DNA of 7,541 nucleotides from the NCBI GenBank assembly GCA_003487525.1, contig DNDT01000141.1:1-7541 (forward strand), in the 5' to 3' direction. The notes under the pieces are model-generated. The model had not been told where the DNA came from. It searched no databases and worked only from the letters and a program-made list of their open reading frames with translations. The position numbers were made by a program, and so were the translations under genes. The stretch comes from Flavobacteriales bacterium. GTDB lineage: Bacteria > Bacteroidota > Bacteroidia > Flavobacteriales_E > Vicingaceae. Each line of letters begins with the position of its first letter. The stretch's first letter is position 1. Below are positions 1 to 4,329 of the stretch, piece by piece.

Positions 1-531
1 GTACTGATTTGGTGCCAGTACATTGCCTAAAAGTGTCTCCAAAAAATACTCTCCAAGCACGCCGCGTTGCTTTGGATTTTTCAGGATGTGTTCCAGGCTT
101 TTCATCTGTTGGGTAAAACCCAAAACCTGTTCGTTGGTTCCACTGATTTCGGTGAGCTTCTGTGTAATATCCTTGATGACTTTTTGACTGGTGTCAAACT
201 GAGATTGCAGCGTGTTGGTCGTGCTTTTTTGAAATCCGAGCAATTCCTTGTTGATGTGATCAAGACGATTTTGAATTTCTTCCCGGTTTTTACCGGTGGT
301 ATCGCTGATTTCCTTTCTAATTTCCTGGACTTCCTGGCTGAGTTTTGCACTCAGTTCCATCAGCGTTTGCTGTTGCTTTAACGCATTTACTTCTCCAGAA
401 GGTCCTTTTTGAAGATAAATCAGGTAGACGATGGCTAAGAGTATCAGGATTGAAATTACTACAAGAAGTGCGGTCATGTAAATAGAATTGACGTAAAAAT
501 AAGATTTATACGCTTCCTGAATGTGATCCAT
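1..531 (-). CDS. rmuC: RmuC family DNA recombination protein, N-terminal 177 residues (3' end outside window)
   Basis: The frame is open from an ATG at 531 to the left edge, with an in-frame TGA just upstream (538-540) that fixes this ATG as the first possible start. Residues 1-18 form a short polar leader, about 19-40 a single hydrophobic membrane segment (TALLVVISILILLAIVYLIY), and about 48-145 a Gln/Glu/Lys-rich heptad-like stretch that should be coiled coil. The hallmark is LKNPKQRGVLGEYFLETLL (150-168), the conserved RG..GE..LE.LL entry to the RmuC core domain. Known family members run about 400-480 residues, so more than half is missing here. RmuC is a membrane-anchored, coiled-coil protein with a predicted nuclease-like core that limits recombination at inverted repeats in E. 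coli; its biochemistry is poorly defined. It lies 60 nt downstream of the Omp85 gene on the same strand, so co-transcription is plausible. Confidence 0.9.
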   Translation of the reverse strand, partial: MDHIQEAYKSYFYVNSIYMTALLVVISILILLAIVYLIYLQKGPSGEVNALKQQQTLMELSAKLSQEVQEIRKEISDTTGKNREEIQNRLDHINKELLGFQKSTTNTLQSQFDTSQKVIKDITQKLTEISGTNEQVLGFTQQMKSLEHILKNPKQRGVLGEYFLETLLGNVLAPNQY

Positions 532-591
532 TGATTTTCATTATCCGACAATGTATTTTTTCATTCTTAGATCGGAATGGCGCCGGAATGC

Positions 592-2361
592 CTAAAAATA
601 ATTTAGAAATCCAAAATGAATCTTCGCTCCACGAATGTCAATGGGATTGCCCTGCTGGCTTCCAACGGCATAACTCAGTGAAAATATTCCGGCTGCCGTT
701 TCAAAACTTGTTCCGACACCGAATCCAAATGGACGGTCGATAATTTTCTCCTGACCGAAGGTCTCTTTCTCTGTATAAGCCAGATCTCCAAAAACGCTGA
801 GGTTGGAGGTTTTATCCAGAATAAACCGGTATTCAATGGTATTTATAAGATAAAGCGAAACGAAAATACTCTCTTCATTGAATCCCCGCAGTGTTTTCAA
901 ACCTCCGATTCGGTGCAGTTCATTTTCAAGAATTTGGGGATTGTCCATGTAGGCCGATTGATTTTTAAGCAAAATGACATGTCTGCTGGCCAGCGGCACG
1001 AAATATGATCCCGTAAACTCACCTTTAAATATGACACTTTTCAGTTCAACGTCATTGTACAGGCTATCCTGCAAATTGGCGTTTTTCTTAATATGTTTAA
1101 ATCCGGCCTTTCCGTTAAGTGCCACATGAAATCCCCGGGTTGGATTCAACAGGTAATCCAATTTATTAAGGTTTATTTCAGCCCCGTAGTAGTCTGTTTT
1201 AAAGTCAAGAATACTGGGAAGGCTTGTCGCATTTTCATACCGGGTGGTAGAAAGCAGATTTGATGTATGGTTTTGATACAGGACTTTAAGATAATCCCTG
1301 GCATTGATAAAATACTGCAGGCCGAAGGTCATAATCACATCCAGAAAAGTGGTGTCTCTTTTGTACAACCTAAAATCGGCATCTATGCCAAAGGGAGAAT
1401 TGAACAAATAGGGATAGGTAAATTTCAAATTGAGGTCCTGGGTATTATTGGGCAATCCTCTCCAGTTCAAACCGATGAGTTCTCCCCTTTTAAATGCATT
1501 TGTAAGTCCCAGTTTTACGTCACCGGTAAACTGAACTTCCCCTGTTTTTTCGTCCTGAAGCAGACCGATTATTCCATCAAATCTACTGGCCCGTTTCTTA
1601 TTCAGAAAAAGTTGAAGGCTTGTTTTAGTTTCGGTAAATACGACCCTGGGTGATTGTTGCTGCCCGATAAAGCTTAAATCGTCTATTCTGGACGAAATGG
1701 CCTTGACATTCGACTCATTGTACGACTTATGCGGTTTTATCCCCAGATAATTATACAGGTATTTTTCCGAAACGTGATATCCCCCGTATACCTCAACCGT
1801 GTCAATTTCAATGTATTTGTTTTTTTCCAACTTCAACACGGCTTCTATCCCTATTTGATCAACGTTCCTGACATTGTCAAGGCGAAGCGACACAAATGGA
1901 TATCCGTTGTTTTCATAATACCCGAGGATACCTTCTACAAAGCGCCCGAATTGTTTGTACCGAAACCGATGCTGATTGTAAATCTTGTCCCTGTAACCCG
2001 TTTTACTGAGAACTTCTTCTTCGACATTGCCTTTGTCGAGCCTGGCCCATTTCAATTCATCCCCCACAAAAACATGGGCCTTCACTTTTTTTCCATCTAC
2101 CCGAACCGAGTCAATGGAAGCGGCAAAAAATGACTTTTTCTGAAGTGCCAGAACTATTTCGTTTAACTCCGTGTAGACCTCCGTGGAGTCCTTGAATTTT
2201 TCTTTGTAATTCATTCTGGTAAGCCACTTGTCAGTGTTACTGAATTCGACAGACAAGGTCCAGTTTTCCTGTGCAAATCCATTCAAATACAAGGAAACGA
2301 CCAACATTGTTGTGAGAAATCTGCAGAAATTACACTTGTTATCGGTAGGCATACTAGGCAT
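592..2361 (-). CDS. Omp85 superfamily outer membrane protein (BamA/TamA-like, POTRA plus beta-barrel)
   Basis: The 589-residue protein has a signal peptide (hydrophobic core about 15-28, likely cut at GFA|QEN around residue 30), a periplasmic region of about 35-258 that fits two or three POTRA domains, and a C-terminal 16-strand-type barrel from about 260. GGLKTLRGFNEESI (487-500) carries the RGF triad (492-494) of the Omp85 loop-6 motif. LNPTRGF (405-411) resembles the P-x-(K/R)-G barrel-strand motif, and the chain ends in a terminal Phe (NYF), the usual outer-membrane sorting signature. BamA itself normally has five POTRA domains and about 800 residues, so this shorter protein is closer in plan to TamA or an accessory Omp85; the sequence does not decide which. 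Family members insert or translocate outer-membrane proteins. The first ATG (2361) overlaps the end of ung by 8 nt, while Met4 (2352) would leave 1 nt; either implies translational coupling. Cys10 and Cys13 precede the hydrophobic core and do not form a lipobox. Confidence 0.88.
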   Translation of the reverse strand: MPSMPTDNKCNFCRFLTTMLVVSLYLNGFAQENWTLSVEFSNTDKWLTRMNYKEKFKDSTEVYTELNEIVLALQKKSFFAASIDSVRVDGKKVKAHVFVGDELKWARLDKGNVEEEVLSKTGYRDKIYNQHRFRYKQFGRFVEGILGYYENNGYPFVSLRLDNVRNVDQIGIEAVLKLEKNKYIEIDTVEVYGGYHVSEKYLYNYLGIKPHKSYNESNVKAISSRIDDLSFIGQQQSPRVVFTETKTSLQLFLNKKRASRFDGIIGLLQDEKTGEVQFTGDVKLGLTNAFKRGELIGLNWRGLPNNTQDLNLKFTYPYLFNSPFGIDADFRLYKRDTTFLDVIMTFGLQYFINARDYLKVLYQNHTSNLLSTTRYENATSLPSILDFKTDYYGAEINLNKLDYLLNPTRGFHVALNGKAGFKHIKKNANLQDSLYNDVELKSVIFKGEFTGSYFVPLASRHVILLKNQSAYMDNPQILENELHRIGGLKTLRGFNEESIFVSLYLINTIEYRFILDKTSNLSVFGDLAYTEKETFGQEKIIDRPFGFGVGTSFETAAGIFSLSYAVGSQQGNPIDIRGAKIHFGFLNYF

Positions 2362-3049
2362 TTAAGTCCCAGTCAATGGGTTCGATGCCATGACTTTCAA
2401 GATATTTATTGGTTTTTGAAAAATGCCTGCAACCAAAGAATCCATTGTGGGCAGAAAACGGAGATGGGTGGGCTGCCTGTAAAATGAGGTGTTTACCGGG
2501 ATCAATCAAATCCGCTTTGGCTTGCGCATATTTACCCCAGAGCATAAAAACAAGATGGTCATTTGTAATGGATATTTTTCGCAATACCTCATCCGTAAAT
2601 TCCTCCCAGCCTTTTTTTTGATGTGATCCCGCATTGTTGGCCCTTACAGTCAGAATCGAGTTTAGCAGCAGAACTCCCTGTCTCGCCCACTTTTCAAGAT
2701 TTCCGGTCGGTGATACAGAGATGTTCATGTCACTATTTAATTCCTTAAAGATGTTAACCAATGATGGAGGTGACTTTATGCCATCCGAAACCGAAAAACA
2801 AAGTCCGTTAGCCTGGCCGTGACCATGATACGGATCCTGACCAAGAATTACAACCTTGACTTCAGGAACCGGAGTTAGCTCAAAAGCTGAAAATATTTGG
2901 CCGCCGGGAGGGTATATTTTATGCACTATTCGCTCATCCTTAAGAAAACTGACCAGATTCCGAAAGTTTTTTGTCTCAAAATCCGCCTGTAGTAAATCCT
3001 TCCAGGACTGCTCTATTTTTACATCGATTTTCGTTGTGTTTTCGGGCAT
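2354..3049 (-). CDS. ung: Uracil-DNA glycosylase, family 1
   Basis: The enzyme removes uracil from DNA, made by cytosine deamination or dUTP misincorporation, leaving an abasic site for base excision repair in the cytoplasm. All family-1 signatures are present: the water-activating loop GQDPYH (70-75, catalytic Asp72), the uracil-stacking Phe85 in GLCFSV, LLLNSILTVR (127-136) with the uracil-reading Asn130, WGKYAQAK (171-178), and the DNA-intercalation loop HPSPFSAH (194-201) with catalytic His194. At 231 residues it matches the usual bacterial length (about 225-230), and no key residue is missing. It is the first gene of a leftward run and its stop codon overlaps or abuts the Omp85 start. 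Upstream on the minus strand, TAAATTGG (3070-3063) differs at one position from TAnnTTTG and lies 13 nt before the ATG; no matching -33 element is visible, so promoter support is weak. Confidence 0.97.
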   Translation of the reverse strand: MPENTTKIDVKIEQSWKDLLQADFETKNFRNLVSFLKDERIVHKIYPPGGQIFSAFELTPVPEVKVVILGQDPYHGHGQANGLCFSVSDGIKSPPSLVNIFKELNSDMNISVSPTGNLEKWARQGVLLLNSILTVRANNAGSHQKKGWEEFTDEVLRKISITNDHLVFMLWGKYAQAKADLIDPGKHLILQAAHPSPFSAHNGFFGCRHFSKTNKYLESHGIEPIDWDLNA

Positions 3050-3091
3050 AAGAGTGTGCTGACCAATTTAGTAAAGAATAAAGGAACGAAC

Positions 3092-3108
3092 TTTTTTTAT
3101 TAAAAAAA
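3092..3108. repeat. 17-nt A/T-only palindrome in divergent promoter region
   Basis: TTTTTTTATTAAAAAAA reads as eight bases mirrored perfectly about a central T. It lies 43 nt upstream of the ung start codon and 77 nt upstream of the lipoprotein ATG. Such A/T tracts can act as UP-element-like or bent DNA, or give a weak bidirectional terminator; the sequence alone does not choose, and chance is possible in AT-rich spacer. Confidence 0.4.
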
Positions 3109-3154
3109 TGCGATGAAATTGTTTTGCACAACTAGACAATTCATTATTATTGCA

Positions 3155-3162
3155 TAGATTTG
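3155..3162 (+). promoter_or_regulatory. Bacteroidota -7 promoter element (TAGATTTG) for the micro-lipoprotein gene
   Basis: TAGATTTG matches the Bacteroidota consensus TAnnTTTG exactly and ends 23 nt before the lipoprotein ATG, which gives a short leader of roughly 15-20 nt. The nearest TTTG upstream (3123-3126) lies 28 nt away, longer than the usual spacing of about 17-23 nt, so no good -33 element supports it. Confidence 0.5.
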
Positions 3163-3185
3163 ATTTCAAACACAGATACGTTGTA

Positions 3186-3311
3186 ATGAAGAAGGCAGCT
3201 TCCATACTATTAGTAATTTCTTTTGTTTTCGCATTGTTTTCGTGCAAGAGCCACCACAGATGCGCTGCCTATGGTAAGGTTGAGCATAAGCAGGTGAGTA
3301 AGCCGATGTAA
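3186..3311 (+). CDS. Small lipoprotein, 41 residues, unknown function
   Basis: ATG to TAA encodes 41 residues. The N-terminus starts MKK, followed by a hydrophobic core (about 5-18) and a lipobox-like LFSC (17-20), so signal peptidase II cleavage before Cys20 with lipid attachment is predicted. The mature part would be only 22 residues: CKSHHRCAAYGKVEHKQVSK followed by two more residues. It has a His pair, a second Cys (26) and a basic tail. From memory, Bacteroidota genomes hold many tiny lipoproteins with a C-x-A-Y motif after the lipidated Cys, and CAAY here fits; I cannot name a function. An exact -7 element 23 nt upstream, in-frame integrity and the well-formed signal argue for a real gene despite its size. 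It is divergent from ung and co-oriented with the next gene. The residue after the lipid Cys is Lys rather than Asp, and it has few of the acidic residues seen in known surface-export signals, so location within the outer envelope is open. Confidence 0.72.
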   Translation: MKKAASILLVISFVFALFSCKSHHRCAAYGKVEHKQVSKPM

Positions 3312-3313
3312 GG

Positions 3314-3328
3314 CGGAAAACTGGTTTC
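3314..3328 (+). terminator. Possible weak hairpin after the micro-lipoprotein gene
   Basis: GGAAAACTGGTTTCC can form a 5-bp stem (GGAAA/TTTCC) with a 5-nt loop, 2 nt past the lipoprotein stop. T-rich runs follow only from about 3334, so it is at best a poor intrinsic terminator. It may instead be a chance hairpin. Confidence 0.2.
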
Positions 3329-3392
3329 CATTCACTTTTTCATATTTTTTTGCGTACTATTTTGTGGTACACACAAGAATTTTTTTATTGAT

Positions 3393-3400
3393 TATATTTG
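3393..3400 (+). promoter_or_regulatory. Bacteroidota -7 promoter element (TATATTTG) for the GTG-started gene
   Basis: TATATTTG is an exact TAnnTTTG match. It ends only 9 nt before the GTG at 3410, so the transcript would begin within a few nucleotides of the start codon. The nearest upstream TTTG (3361-3364) is 28 nt away, too far for a standard -33 element. If this is the promoter, the mRNA is leaderless or nearly so; otherwise the gene is read from the lipoprotein promoter. Confidence 0.42.
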
Positions 3401-3409
3401 TAATGACCA

Positions 3410-4162
3410 GTGAAAAAACTTCTCCTATCAAGCTTTATTGCGTGTAGTGCATTATTCGCCAGTGCACAGCAAACCGTATTTGAGGAATCCGAAACCGTTT
3501 ATTCCAGGGAAACGGCAGGTGGTTTGACCTTGCATACCAACGGTTGGGGTATAAATTTTTATACGGCTCGCTACATGACCGGATTCACAAAACAAATGTG
3601 GCATTTTGAGCTTGTAGGAATGACAAATAGCCGACAGTACCGCATTCCGGTTGACAGGGGCAGTTACTTTTATGGAAAGTTGAACAGTTTGACATTTATT
3701 CGAACAAGCTGGGGTTTTCAAAAGGTATTCATTCCCACTCAGAGCGTACAGGGTATTTCCATCAGTTATGTGTTAAATGCCGGGATAACCAATGGTTTCG
3801 CAAAACCCGTTTATTTGAAAATCCGGGAAAGCAACAATAATTATACCGATCAGAGATACGATCCGGAAAAACATAATCGCAACAACATCGTTGGGCGGTC
3901 ACCGTATTATCTTGGATTCGATGACATAAAGTATTACCCGGGTCTGTATTTACGCTCTGCACTTAATTTTGATTATGCCGGAAAGAGCAACATGGTCAGG
4001 GCCATTGAAGTCGGTTTGGCCGCAGATCTCTTTCTGGAGGGAATTCCAATGATGGCCTATGAGAATCCTCAGGCTTATTTTATTACGGCATTTATAAACT
4101 TTGAATTTGGTGGAAGAAAATTTGACGGGCAAACAAAAGAAAATACGGACCAGTTTGAATAA
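3410..4162 (+). CDS. Secreted, probable outer-membrane beta-barrel protein of unknown function
   Basis: The start is GTG at 3410: the codon two places upstream in frame is TGA (3404-3406), and no in-frame ATG precedes the signal peptide. Residues 1-19 form a classical Sec signal (MKK, hydrophobic core, cut at ASA|QQ), followed by about 230 residues. Cys12 sits inside the hydrophobic core and is not a lipobox. The mature chain is rich in aromatic residues and Gly, with alternating patterns typical of beta strands: GGLTLHTNGWGINFYTARY near the N-terminus, SISYVLNAGIT, LYLRSALNFDYA, and the final AYFITAFINFEFG before a polar tail. This suggests a small barrel of 8-10 strands, as in many Bacteroidota 'porin family' hypotheticals. 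I do not recognise a named family. It is 98 nt downstream of the micro-lipoprotein gene, same strand, and 167 nt before the T9SS cargo gene, which has its own promoter-like element, so it is likely mono- or bicistronic. Confidence 0.8.
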   Translation: MKKLLLSSFIACSALFASAQQTVFEESETVYSRETAGGLTLHTNGWGINFYTARYMTGFTKQMWHFELVGMTNSRQYRIPVDRGSYFYGKLNSLTFIRTSWGFQKVFIPTQSVQGISISYVLNAGITNGFAKPVYLKIRESNNNYTDQRYDPEKHNRNNIVGRSPYYLGFDDIKYYPGLYLRSALNFDYAGKSNMVRAIEVGLAADLFLEGIPMMAYENPQAYFITAFINFEFGGRKFDGQTKENTDQFE

Positions 4163-4245
4163 ACCATTTATCATTCATTTGTCACCGTTAATTTTCAGAA
4201 TCACACCAAGTAAAAAATAGAGCCAATTCTCATCATTTCACTTCG

Positions 4246-4253
4246 TATATTTG
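4246..4253 (+). promoter_or_regulatory. Bacteroidota -7 promoter element (TATATTTG) for the T9SS cargo gene
   Basis: TATATTTG matches TAnnTTTG exactly, 76 nt before the preferred ATG (4330), predicting a 5' leader of about 70 nt. No TTG or TTTG occurs at the normal -33 distance. The predicted leader contains an inverted repeat just after the expected transcription start. Confidence 0.45.
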
Positions 4254-4263
4254 TATATTATAT

Positions 4264-4298
4264 GCCAAGTGTAATTAATAAAAAACTGTTATCTTGGC
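4264..4298 (+). repeat. Inverted repeat in the predicted 5' leader of the T9SS cargo gene
   Basis: GCCAAG (4264-4269) and CTTGGC (4293-4298) are perfect 6-nt inverted arms, extended by one possible U-G pair (4263 with 4299), around a 23-nt AT-rich loop. The placement, a few bases past the expected transcription start and 31 nt before the ATG, would suit an mRNA-stabilising 5' hairpin or an operator. The arms are short, so chance is possible. Confidence 0.3.
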
Positions 4299-4329
4299 GC
4301 ACTGATTGGGAAAGCACAAATTCAACCTT

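Larger units (their letters stand above)
3050..3185. other. Divergent intergenic region between ung and the micro-lipoprotein gene
   Basis: This 136-nt AT-rich gap must hold the promoters of the leftward ung operon and the rightward lipoprotein gene. It contains a perfect 17-nt A/T palindrome at 3092-3108 (seven T, ATT core, seven A) and a TAnnTTTG element on the plus strand at 3155-3162. No RNA gene or further ORF with a credible start was seen. Confidence 0.6.

Noticed and set aside
67..381. 104-codon plus-strand ORF
   Set aside because: It lies antisense to the rmuC frame, which has the diagnostic RG..GE motif; its translation has no signal, motif or domain pattern.
1267..2133. Two plus-strand ORFs of 128 and 134 codons
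   Set aside because: Both are antisense to the Omp85 coding sequence and show no independent coding features.
2350..2361. Omp85 protein as a lipoprotein (TamL-like) because of Cys10 and Cys13
   Set aside because: Both cysteines precede the hydrophobic core and lack a lipobox; a type I site at GFA|Q fits better.
3350..3372. GTAC...GTAC inverted repeat before the barrel-protein gene
   Set aside because: The arms are only four bases plus a mismatch, too short to separate from chance.
3403..3447. ATG at 3403 as the start of the barrel-protein gene
   Set aside because: It is out of frame with the signal peptide and stops after 14 codons; kept only as a possible upstream overlapping ORF.
4306..4329. 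TTG at 4306 as the start of the T9SS protein
   Set aside because: It would add eight residues before an ideal MKMKK signal start; ATG 4330 is a better initiator and n-region.
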